Shown piece by piece: positions 1 to 7,009 of a stretch of DNA of 18,638 nt. The stretch covers positions 1-18,638 of the forward strand of contig JBKDZR010000082.1 of the NCBI GenBank assembly GCA_047971485.1, in the 5' to 3' direction. Positions within the stretch are counted from its first letter, which is position 1. Every line of letters starts with the position of its first letter. Origin of the DNA: JBKDZR01 sp047971485. Its GTDB lineage: Bacteria > Pseudomonadota > Alphaproteobacteria > Rhodobacterales > Rhodobacteraceae. The notes below the pieces were generated by a model. That model worked only from the letters and a program-made list of their open reading frames with translations. It did not search any database and was not told the DNA's origin. The position numbers and the translations under genes are program-made.

Positions 1-178
1 GCTTGGCGCGGGCGACCAGCCTGGGCCGCGCCCGATCCTCCCACAGGGAGGGCGCATTGCGACGTTCGATATAATACCAGCGGCCCCAAGGGTTGACCGC
101 TTGCGACAGGCGGCTTTGGGGACAAAGCGGCCGTTGATCCCACCCCGGCGCGGGACAAGCCCGAAGGGCGCCGCGCCA
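1..178 (-). other. Coding-like fragment at the left edge, no start codon
   Basis: On the minus strand one frame stays open from a stop at 179-181 to the window edge. It reads like protein between about 109 and 1, with the segment NPWGRWYYIERRNAPSLW and a basic tail. No ATG, GTG or TTG occurs in the frame, so no gene can start here as the sequence stands. The right part of the frame overlaps intergenic repeat copy A. It may be a remnant whose 5' end was replaced by the repeat, or a chance open frame. I do not recognise a family. Confidence 0.2.
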
Positions 179-358
179 TCACTGGGGCGGCCCACCGGTC
201 TGGCGCTTGGCCACCGTTAGCGCAATGCTCTGGGGTTTTGCTACCACGGCTGCCATAAACCGCGCAGATCACAGGGTGGGTGCGCCAGCCCCCGGTCCGG
301 CGCTGGCGCGACTGGCTCTGCTGGTGGCCAAGGTCAAAAAGGCCTCAGATCAGCCATT
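131..358 (+). repeat. Intergenic repeat family, copy A
   Basis: This stretch, directly downstream of tyrS, matches the reverse complement of 18411-18638 over nearly its whole length. Shared blocks include GGCGCGGGACAAGCCC (147-162), ATCACTGGGGCGGCCCACCG (178-197) and GCGCCAGCCCCCGGTCCG (282-299). It also matches, more weakly, copy B near 16159-16360 in the same orientation. A 63-codon frame from a TTG at 207 covers much of it, but A/C differences are not concentrated at third positions, so it looks like a non-coding repeat rather than a gene. No transposase or target-site duplication is visible. With the fragment at 1-178 it accounts for the gene-free first 400 bases. Confidence 0.8.
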
Positions 359-400
359 TGCGATCAAGACCAACAGGCCCATCCGCCAGGCCCGCTGATC

Positions 401-1654
401 TTATCCCTTCAGCACCACCAGCGCATGGCGCTTGCGCCCAGCCGACAGCTTGACCGGTGATGCCAGCGCCGCCGCGTCCAGCACCAGACCGGCATCGCTC
501 AGGGGGACATCGTCGATCCGCGCGCCATTGTCCGCGATCAGGCGCTTTGCCTCTTTGCCGGTCTTGGTCAGGCCGGAACGCACGATCAGCTGCACCACCG
601 AAATCCCGTCGCCCAGTTCGGCCGGGGTCAGTTCCAGCGTCGGCAGATCTTCACCCACGCCGCCCTTTTCAAACACCTCGCGGGCGGTGGTTTCGGCGGC
701 GGCGGCGGCCTCGGGGCCGTGCAGCAGGGTGGTCACCTCATTGGCCAGCCGGATCTTGCCGGTGTTGATCTCGGATCCTTGCAGCGCCCCCAGCCGGTCA
801 CATTCATCAACCGGCAGTTCGGTGTAGAGCTTGAGGAACCGCCCGACGTCGGCATCGGTGGTGTTGCGCCAGAACTGCCAGAACTCATAGGGGCTGAGCA
901 TGTCGCCGTTCAGCCAGACCGCGCCCCCGGCCGACTTGCCCATCTTGCGCCCGTCCGAGGTGGTCAGCAACGGCGAGGTCAGCCCGTAGATCTGGGCATC
1001 GGCCACCCGCCGGGTCAGGTCAATCCCGTTGACGATATTGCCCCACTGATCTGATCCGCCCATCTGCAACAGGCAGCCATAGCGCCGATGCAGTTCAAGG
1101 AAATCATAGGCCTGCAGGATCATGTAGTTGAATTCGAGGAAGGACAGGGATTGTTCCCGGTCCAGCCGCGATTTCACCGATTCGAAAGACAGCATGCGGT
1201 TGACGCTGAAATGCCGGCCGATATCGCGGAGGAACTCCAGATAGTTCAGCCCGTCCAGCCATTCGGCATTGTTCAGCATCAGGGCGCCGGTAGCGCTGTC
1301 GCCGTAATCCAGATAGCGGGCAAAAACCCGGCCCATGCCGTCGATATTGGCGTCGATCTGTTCCGGGCCCAGCAATGGGCGCTCATCCGAGCGGAAGGAC
1401 GGGTCCCCCACCTTGGTCGTGCCGCCGCCCATCAGGGTGATCGGCTTGTGCCCGGTCTTTTGCATCCAGCGCAGCATCATGATGTTCAGCAGATGCCCGA
1501 CATGCAGCGAGGCGGCGGTGGCGTCATAGCCGATATAGGCGGGCACCACGCCGGCGCACAGGGCCTTGTCCAGGGCCTCCATATCGGTGCAGTCGGCCAG
1601 ATAGCCACGGGTGACCATGACTTGCAGGAAATCCGATTTGGGCTGATAGGTCAT
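401..1654 (-). CDS. tyrS: Tyrosyl-tRNA synthetase (TyrRS)
   Basis: This cytosolic class I synthetase charges tRNA-Tyr with tyrosine using ATP. The 417-aa protein starts MTYQPKSDFL and is close to the usual bacterial length of about 420. Visible marks are the HIGH-type motif HVGH (51-54), the tyrosine-pocket and helix segment MGGSDQWGN (198-206), the KMSKS-type motif KMGKS (237-241), and a C-terminal S4-like RNA-binding region from about 350 to the end. The open frame continues upstream to 2380, but that extension only shadows anmK on the other strand. ATG 1654 is preceded by GAGAGA and begins the conserved domain, so I chose it. It diverges from anmK across 51 bp. Repeat copy A begins about 40 bp past its stop, and no clear terminator is seen. 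Confidence 0.97.
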   Translation of the reverse strand: MTYQPKSDFLQVMVTRGYLADCTDMEALDKALCAGVVPAYIGYDATAASLHVGHLLNIMMLRWMQKTGHKPITLMGGGTTKVGDPSFRSDERPLLGPEQIDANIDGMGRVFARYLDYGDSATGALMLNNAEWLDGLNYLEFLRDIGRHFSVNRMLSFESVKSRLDREQSLSFLEFNYMILQAYDFLELHRRYGCLLQMGGSDQWGNIVNGIDLTRRVADAQIYGLTSPLLTTSDGRKMGKSAGGAVWLNGDMLSPYEFWQFWRNTTDADVGRFLKLYTELPVDECDRLGALQGSEINTGKIRLANEVTTLLHGPEAAAAAETTAREVFEKGGVGEDLPTLELTPAELGDGISVVQLIVRSGLTKTGKEAKRLIADNGARIDDVPLSDAGLVLDAAALASPVKLSAGRKRHALVVLKG

Positions 1655-1705
1655 GATCTCTCTCGTCAGGATAGGGCGGCCGCGCCGCTTATAGGAGGAT
1701 CGGAC

Positions 1706-2800
1706 ATGAAGGAAAAGGGCGCGCCGGTGGTTGCGGTGGGCACCATGTCGGGGACCTCGCTGGATGGCGTGGATGCGGCGGTTCTGATGACCGATGGGGT
1801 GACAATCACGGATTTCGGGCCGGGCGCGTATCGGCCTTATGACGCGGGCGAGCAGACGATCCTGCGCGCTGGCCTTGGGGCCTGGCCCGGGGATCCGGGG
1901 GTGGCTGAGGCCGAGGCGGTGGTTCAGCAGGCCCATGAGGCCGTATTGCGTGGCATTGAGGCCGATCTGATCGGCTTTCACGGCCAGACCTTGGCCCATG
2001 ATCCCGTCGGGCGCGGTACCCATCAGTGTGGGGATGGCGCGGCGCTGGCCCGTGTCCTCGGGCGGCCTGTGGTCTGGGATTTCCGCACGGCCGATGTGGC
2101 AGCGGGGGGGCAGGGCGCCCCCCTGGCGCCGGTCTATCACTGGGCGCTGGCCCGCTGGGCGGGGCTGAAGGGGCCGGTGGCATTTCTGAACCTCGGGGGG
2201 GTTGGCAACCTGACCTGGCTGGATCCGGGGGCCGGGGATCCGTTTGGGCCGGGCGCGATGCTGGCCTTCGATACGGGGCCGGCGAATGCACCGATCAATG
2301 ATCTGTGCCAGGCGCGGCTGGGGCGGGGGCAGGACACGGACGGGGCGCTGGCCCTGGCCGGGATCGCCCGACCAGAGCATCTGGCCGCTTTCCTGGCGGA
2401 TCCCTATTTCGCCGCGCCGCCCCCGAAAAGCCTGGACCGTGACGCCTTTGCCGGGCTTGCCGATGCTGTGGCCGATCTGGGCGATGCCGATGCCGCCGCG
2501 ACCCTGGTTGAGGCGCTGGCCCTATCGGTTTCCCAGGGGCTGGCCCTGTGTCCGGTCGCCCCGGCGCGGGTGTTGGTCACCGGCGGCGGGCGGCGCAATC
2601 CGGCGATCATGGCGCGGCTGGTGGCCCTCTTGCCCTGTCCGGTGGAACCGGTCGAGGCCCATGGCATGGATGGCGATCTGCTTGAGGCCCAGGCCTTTGC
2701 CTATCTGGCCGTCCGCGCCGTGCGGGGCCTGCCGATCACAGGGCCCGGGACGACGGGGGTGGCGGGGCCCCTGACCGGTGGGCGCCTGTCCCGGCCCTGA
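1706..2800 (+). CDS. anmK: 1,6-anhydro-N-acetylmuramic acid kinase
   Basis: AnmK phosphorylates and hydrolyses 1,6-anhydroMurNAc to MurNAc-6-phosphate in cytosolic cell-wall recycling. The 364-aa protein has the family marks in order: nucleotide loop GTMSGTSLDG (12-21), CGDGAALA (108-115), the DFRTAD-AAGGQGAP block (125-139) containing the expected catalytic Asp, NLGGVGNLT, FDTGPANAPINDL, PPPKSLDRDAF, VTGGGRRNP and a C-terminal EAQAFAYLAVR. ATG 1706 has an AGGAGG seven bases upstream. The longer open frame from 1088 only mirrors tyrS. A strong terminator follows the stop by about 50 bp, so this appears to be a single-gene unit. The tyrS-anmK divergent pairing is, to my knowledge, common in Rhodobacterales. 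Confidence 0.95.
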   Translation: MKEKGAPVVAVGTMSGTSLDGVDAAVLMTDGVTITDFGPGAYRPYDAGEQTILRAGLGAWPGDPGVAEAEAVVQQAHEAVLRGIEADLIGFHGQTLAHDPVGRGTHQCGDGAALARVLGRPVVWDFRTADVAAGGQGAPLAPVYHWALARWAGLKGPVAFLNLGGVGNLTWLDPGAGDPFGPGAMLAFDTGPANAPINDLCQARLGRGQDTDGALALAGIARPEHLAAFLADPYFAAPPPKSLDRDAFAGLADAVADLGDADAAATLVEALALSVSQGLALCPVAPARVLVTGGGRRNPAIMARLVALLPCPVEPVEAHGMDGDLLEAQAFAYLAVRAVRGLPITGPGTTGVAGPLTGGRLSRP

Positions 2801-2848
2801 GGCTTCCGGGTCTGAGGCTGGCCCCACGGACCCTTGGTCTCGAACGCA

Positions 2849-2887
2849 AACAGCGCCACCCCGGGGCGGCGCTGTTCTTGTTTTTTT
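2849..2887 (+). terminator. Intrinsic terminator after anmK, shared with convergent permease
   Basis: A perfect 9-bp stem, AACAGCGCC at 2849-2857 with GGCGCTGTT at 2868-2876, encloses a GC-rich loop and is followed on the plus strand by a run of seven T (2881-2887). It ends anmK. Read on the minus strand, the same hairpin is followed only by TTTGCGTT, so it may also act weakly on the permease transcript arriving from the other side. Confidence 0.85.
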
Positions 2888-2954
2888 CTGTCCTCTGGAG
2901 TGCTTTCAGAGAAAACGGGCCGATTTTTTCGGTTCCAGAGTGTGCGCAACCAGA

Positions 2955-4337
2955 TCAGGCCTGTGCTTCGGTCAATTCCTCGGCGGTGACGGCTGCGGTG
3001 TCTTCGGGCAGGATCAGCGACAGGATGATCGCGGCCAGCCCAGACAGGGTGATCGGTGTGGCCACCACCTGCTTGAGGAAATCGGGCAGGTGCTGGGTGC
3101 CTTCGGGCACCAGTGTCACGCCCAGGCCCAGCCCGAAGGAAATGGCCATGATATAGACATTGCGCCGGGTCATTTCCTGGGTGGCCAGGATTCGGATCCC
3201 GGCTACGGCGATGGTGCCGAACAGGACAAGCGTGGCCCCGCCCAGAACCGGCTTGGGGACCAGCAGGAAGGCCGAGCCGATGACCGGCAGGAAGCCCAGC
3301 ACCACCAGGATCCCGGCGATATAAAGGCCCACATGACGGCTGGCGACACCGGTCATCTGAATCACGCCGTTATTCTGCGAAAAGGTCGTGTTGGGAAAGG
3401 TGTTGAAGATCGCGGCGATGCCCGAATTCACCCCGTCCCCCAGGATGCCGCCCTTGATCCGCTTGAGATAGGTGGGGCCCTGTACCGGTTCGCCCGAGAT
3501 GATCGAGTTCGCGGTCAGGTCGCCGCTGGTTTCGATGGCGGTGACCACGAAGATGAAGGCGATGGGGATGAACAGGAACAGGTCGAAATCCAGCCCATAT
3601 TTGAACGGCACGGGCACGGCGACGATGGGGCCGCTGCCGAAGGCCGAGAAATCCACCTGACCCAGCAGGGCGGCGGCGATAAAACCGACAACCAGGCCGA
3701 ACATGATCGCCGAGATGCGCAGCATCGGCCCGCCCAGGAAGGTCAGGGTGAGGATGGCAACGATGACGATGGTGCCCAGAAGCAGATTGACCGGCGCCCC
3801 CAGGGCATCGCCCGCGCCGACACCGCCAGCGAAATCAGTAAAGCCAACCTTGACCAGGCTGAGCCCGATCACGGTGATGACAATGCCGGTGACGGTAGGG
3901 GTGATGATCTTGCCCAGCTTGTCGATGAACTGGCTCAGCACCACTTCCACCAGGCATCCTGCCAGGCACAGGCCAAACAGCATGGCCAGAATGTCTTCGG
4001 GGGTGCCGCCACGGGCCTTGACCGCGAAACCGGCGGCCAGCAGCGATCCGATGAAGGCAAAACTGGTGCCCTGAAGGCTGAGCAGCCCCGACCCAACCGG
4101 GCCGATGGTCTTGCACTGGATGAAGGTGCAGATCCCCGAGGCGAACATGGCCATGGCGATCAGATAGGGAATGTGTTCGCCCAAGCCCAGAACGCCCCCC
4201 AGGACCAGCGTTGGCGTCACGATCCCGACGATCGAGGCCAGGATGTGCTGGGCTGCCGCCAGCATCGCTGGCCCGGGCGGCGGGACATCCGTCAGCCGAT
4301 AAACCAGCGTGCCGCCAGGTGAGTTTTCCTTGGTCAT
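2955..4337 (-). CDS. NCS2 purine permease, xanthine/uric acid type
   Basis: This is an inner-membrane nucleobase:cation symporter-2 protein of 460 aa, rich in hydrophobic helices as expected for the 14-TM fold. The NAT signature QNNGVIQMTGVASR (321-334) and the TM8 segment with AIETSGDLTA (267-276, Glu269) match the XanQ/UacT branch, which moves xanthine or uric acid, rather than the uracil branch. A TM1 QH pair (30-31) is also present. ATG 4337 is chosen because GGAAGGAG sits five bases upstream; the open frame extends 51 codons further but would swallow the structured leader at 4391-4444. No purine-catabolic enzyme adjoins it, so the exact substrate (xanthine, urate or both) is inferred from the signature only. 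Confidence 0.92.
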   Translation of the reverse strand: MTKENSPGGTLVYRLTDVPPPGPAMLAAAQHILASIVGIVTPTLVLGGVLGLGEHIPYLIAMAMFASGICTFIQCKTIGPVGSGLLSLQGTSFAFIGSLLAAGFAVKARGGTPEDILAMLFGLCLAGCLVEVVLSQFIDKLGKIITPTVTGIVITVIGLSLVKVGFTDFAGGVGAGDALGAPVNLLLGTIVIVAILTLTFLGGPMLRISAIMFGLVVGFIAAALLGQVDFSAFGSGPIVAVPVPFKYGLDFDLFLFIPIAFIFVVTAIETSGDLTANSIISGEPVQGPTYLKRIKGGILGDGVNSGIAAIFNTFPNTTFSQNNGVIQMTGVASRHVGLYIAGILVVLGFLPVIGSAFLLVPKPVLGGATLVLFGTIAVAGIRILATQEMTRRNVYIMAISFGLGLGVTLVPEGTQHLPDFLKQVVATPITLSGLAAIILSLILPEDTAAVTAEELTEAQA

Positions 4338-4390
4338 GGATGCTCCTTCCATTGTCGCAGCCCACGCATCGGCGCGAGATGTCTGTTTCG

Positions 4391-4444
4391 ACCGGCGGTT
4401 CGTTGCCGAATGGCACCGTTTCCCCTCCTCAGGAGGGCACCGGT
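4391..4444 (-). promoter_or_regulatory. Structured 5' leader of the purine permease, possible riboswitch
   Basis: On the minus strand, 53 nt before the permease ATG, this 54-nt stretch folds by eye into a three-way junction. The closing stem is ACCGG (4444-4440) with CCGGT (4395-4391). A hairpin CCCTCC-TGA-GGAGGG (4437-4423) follows, then a GAAA linker, then a second hairpin with TGCC/GGCA around ATTC and a CGG/CCG base separated by an ACGAA bulge (4418-4396). Known xanthine-sensing RNAs occur upstream of purine transporters in proteobacteria, so a ligand-responsive leader is plausible. I cannot match it to a family from memory. An alternative extended closing stem competes with the CGG/CCG pair. 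Confidence 0.45.
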
Positions 4445-4586
4445 AGATGGAATTTTGAGCACAAGATGACTGTGAAACGCACGCCTGCACTGGGGTTTTC
4501 AGGGGGTGAACGGTAAAATGATGAATATTTGACCGCTTTCCTTCATGGCCTGCTCCAATTTGGGCAGTGCGATGAAATCTGGGGTC

Positions 4587-4624
4587 GATGCGCGGACATC
4601 CGGGCCGGCACGGGGCCGCGCATC
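4587..4624 (-). terminator. Hairpin after the P450 operon, possible terminator
   Basis: A perfect 9-bp inverted repeat (GATGCGCGG at 4587-4595, CCGCGCATC at 4616-4624) with a 20-nt GC-rich loop lies 10 bp past the stop of the last P450 gene. No T-run follows on the minus strand, so intrinsic termination would be weak. It could protect the mRNA 3' end or separate the P450 transcript from the permease, which is transcribed in the same direction. The rest of the gene-free stretch 4338-4634 holds the permease leader and, presumably, its promoter; I see no convincing -35/-10 pair. Confidence 0.35.
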
Positions 4625-4634
4625 TGGGGTGCCG

Positions 4635-5807
4635 TCAGCCCAGACGCAGCGGCACCTTCAGTGGGCCGTATTCCGGCCAGCGGGTCATTTCAAGATCACC
4701 AGCCAGTTCCAGAACGGTTGTCTTCGCAGTCAACTGACGCAGCACCTCGACCAGCATCAGCCGGGCCAGCGGGGCGCCCGGGCACATATGGGCGCCGCGC
4801 CCAAAGGTCAGCAGGTCGCGGGCTTCGCGATCCAGCCGGTAGGTATCGGGGTCGGGAAAGACCTCGGCGTCGCGATTGGCCGAGGTGAAGACGATGGCCA
4901 CGGGATCGCCCTGTTTAACCGGACAGCCGCCAATGGTGGTGTCGCGGGTCGCGGTGCGGGCAAAGCCGCGATAGGGCGTATAAAGGCGCAGCAGTTCTTC
5001 CAGCGCGGTGGGCACCAGATCGGGGGTGTCGCGCAGCTCGGCGTGATGCTCGGGGTGGCGGGCCAGATGCACGGCCAGCGATCCGATGAATGTGGTGGGC
5101 GCGATGATCCCGACCAACAGGAACTGACGCAGCGCCCCCAGAACCAGACTGTCGGCCAGGGCCTCGCCCTCGACCTCGATGGCCAGCAGGCTGGCGGTGG
5201 GATCGGTGTCGGGATCGCGCGGGTTGCGCTTGCGATCTGCGATCAGATCCCCCGCGATGCGATAGAGTTCATCGCTGCGATCCCGCAGAAGATCCATGTC
5301 CTGTCGTTGCAGCGCCATGTTGAATTCCGCGCCGACCACGCGGATCCGCTCGGCATCGTCGGGGGGCAGGTTGAAGAACTCGGCCAACAGGGCAATGGGC
5401 AGCTTGAATGAGAAATCTTCGCAGATATCGCCCCCGCCGGCGGCGATGAACGGGTCGAGGAACTGCGCCACCATGACCTCGATCTGCGGTTGCCATTCGG
5501 CCAGACGCTTCGGCGTCAGAAAGCGCAGGATCGCGTTGCGGTAGGGCATGTTGTGGGGCGGATCCAGATGCAGCGGCGGGCGTCTCTGGGTTGTGGCGAC
5601 GGGGGGTACGACATTCTGGATCCGGGTGGTGAACCGCTGCCAGTCCTCCAGCACCTCGCGGGCATCGGCATGTTTGGTGACCGCCCAAAAGCCCCCCAGA
5701 TCCTCGGTCCAGGCGACGGGGCAATGGCTGCGCAGATCGGCAAACAGTTTATGAGGGCTGTCGAAATCCTCGGTTTCAGGAACGGTGAAATCGGTGGGAT
5801 GGGTCAT
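4635..5807 (-). CDS. Cytochrome P450 (second of tandem pair)
   Basis: This is a soluble bacterial P450 of 390 aa, a haem-thiolate oxygenase by family. The haem-binding loop is FGRGAHMCPG with Cys342, and the K-helix ExxR is Glu271-Arg274. The I-helix, which normally carries [A/G]Gx[D/E]T, reads LLVGIIAPTT around 230-239, so neither the acid nor the following Thr is at its expected place. ATG 5807 overlaps the previous P450 stop as ATGA, implying translational coupling; the upstream extension of the frame only repeats that gene's DNA in another phase. It is the last gene of the CoA-transferase/TRAP/P450 unit. No ferredoxin or reductase lies nearby. Its substrate cannot be read from the sequence, though context suggests an imported small molecule or its CoA ester. 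Confidence 0.93.
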   Translation of the reverse strand: MTHPTDFTVPETEDFDSPHKLFADLRSHCPVAWTEDLGGFWAVTKHADAREVLEDWQRFTTRIQNVVPPVATTQRRPPLHLDPPHNMPYRNAILRFLTPKRLAEWQPQIEVMVAQFLDPFIAAGGGDICEDFSFKLPIALLAEFFNLPPDDAERIRVVGAEFNMALQRQDMDLLRDRSDELYRIAGDLIADRKRNPRDPDTDPTASLLAIEVEGEALADSLVLGALRQFLLVGIIAPTTFIGSLAVHLARHPEHHAELRDTPDLVPTALEELLRLYTPYRGFARTATRDTTIGGCPVKQGDPVAIVFTSANRDAEVFPDPDTYRLDREARDLLTFGRGAHMCPGAPLARLMLVEVLRQLTAKTTVLELAGDLEMTRWPEYGPLKVPLRLG

Positions 5808-7009
5808 GAGGCACCTCTGAGATCCAGGTGAAGCGCGGAAACGCCGTATTCGGTCCAGCGCGCCCATTGCGGGGGACGGGCCAGGGCCAGGCCCGGCGCG
5901 CGCAGCAGCTGGGCGAGGGTCAACCGGGCCTGCCGGCGTGCCAGGGATTGGCCGATGCACATATGCGGCCCGATGCCAAAGGCGATATGCCGGTTGGGGC
6001 TGCGGTCGGGAACGAAATCCATCGGCCGATCAAAGACCGCCTCATCCCGGTTGGCGGACAGGAAGTTCAGCGCTACGGGGCAGCCCTCGGGGATCGTCCG
6101 GCCGCCGATTTCGGTATCATGGGTGGCAACGCGGACCAGCGCCTGATTGGGGGAATAGAAGCGCAGCAATTCTTCCAGCAGGGCACGCTCGGCGCCTGGA
6201 TCCTTGCGCAGCAGCGCCAGATGCTCAGGATGGGTGGCCATGTGCCAGGCCAGTGAACACAGGAAATTGCGCGGCACCACATGACCGCCGATCAGGTTCA
6301 GCCGAACCATGCCGGCCAGTTCCTCATGGCTGTAGGGACCGCCTTCGGACTCATAGGCGATCAGGCCGGACACCATATCGGTTTCGGGATCGCGCGGGTT
6401 GGCCATCCGGTCCGAGGCCAGATCAATGGCGAACTGGTCCACCGCGCGGGACAGGGCACCGGCGCGGGTCAAGTCCTCGGCCTGGATGGCGGCGACATAA
6501 TCATGGCTGAGGCGGCCAACCTCATCGGCCTCGCCCAGATCGAGGCCCACCAGCAGGCACAGCGCGCCCTGGGTGAAAGGCCCGGCAAAGCCATCGCCGA
6601 AATCGGCCTCGGCCGGGCTGGCCAGCAACCCGTCGAACAGCCGCGTCGCCAGGGCCGCAAGATCCGGTTCCATCCGCTTCATGCGGTTTTCCTTGAAGAA
6701 CAGGTTCAGCCCCTTGCGGTAGCGATCGGATTCAGGCGGATCCTTTTGCAGGGGCAGCCGGGGCAGGCCCTTGCGCGGGCTTGTGGGGATCACCGTCATG
6801 CGCGTGGCGGTGAAATGCTCGGGCGCGCGCGAGGCGGCCGAGACATCGGCATGGCGCATCAGGGTTATGAACCCGCCCCATTCATCCGACCAGGCCACCG
6901 GCGCCTCCGCCCGCAGCCGCGCATGGGCCGCCGGCGGATCAGCCAGGGTGTCCGGATCAACCGGGCTCCAGTCCCGGGGGGGCGTCACATCATCGTTCTG
7001 GGCAGCCAT
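5804..7009 (-). CDS. Cytochrome P450 (first of tandem pair)
   Basis: This soluble P450 of 401 aa has the haem loop FGIGPHMCIG (344-353, Cys351) and ExxR at Glu280-Arg283. Its I-helix segment is LIGGHVVPRNF (239-249), so Val244 and Val245 stand where an acid and Thr are usual, followed by Pro246. The same kind of change occurs in the neighbouring P450, which also has Pro just after. The two proteins are clearly different sequences, so this is not a recent duplication. ATG 7009 has CGGAG eight bases upstream and overlaps the end of the TRAP large permease gene by 25 bp, tying it to the transporter operon. The catalysed reaction is unknown; hydroxylation, demethylation or peroxide-driven chemistry are all possible. 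Confidence 0.93.
   Translation of the reverse strand: MAAQNDDVTPPRDWSPVDPDTLADPPAAHARLRAEAPVAWSDEWGGFITLMRHADVSAASRAPEHFTATRMTVIPTSPRKGLPRLPLQKDPPESDRYRKGLNLFFKENRMKRMEPDLAALATRLFDGLLASPAEADFGDGFAGPFTQGALCLLVGLDLGEADEVGRLSHDYVAAIQAEDLTRAGALSRAVDQFAIDLASDRMANPRDPETDMVSGLIAYESEGGPYSHEELAGMVRLNLIGGHVVPRNFLCSLAWHMATHPEHLALLRKDPGAERALLEELLRFYSPNQALVRVATHDTEIGGRTIPEGCPVALNFLSANRDEAVFDRPMDFVPDRSPNRHIAFGIGPHMCIGQSLARRQARLTLAQLLRAPGLALARPPQWARWTEYGVSALHLDLRGAS

Noticed and set aside
207..398. 63-aa plus-strand gene downstream of tyrS
   Set aside because: TTG start without a ribosome site, lies almost wholly within a dispersed repeat, and substitutions against the other copy are not codon-biased.
1655..2380. 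N-terminal extension of tyrS to 2380 on the minus strand
   Set aside because: The extra 242 codons are Pro/Arg-rich antisense shadow of anmK; the conserved TyrRS sequence begins at ATG 1654 with a ribosome site.
2778..4322. Long plus-strand frame of 514 codons opposite the permease
   Set aside because: It is a Gln/Asp/Gly/His-rich antisense frame, an artefact of GC-rich codon usage in the real minus-strand membrane protein.
4497..4511. Third possible MarR site TTTCA-GGGGG-TGAAC upstream of the permease
   Set aside because: It has one mismatch to the palindrome; such near matches are expected about 0.5 times by chance in a window of this size, and the permease is not clearly part of the locus.
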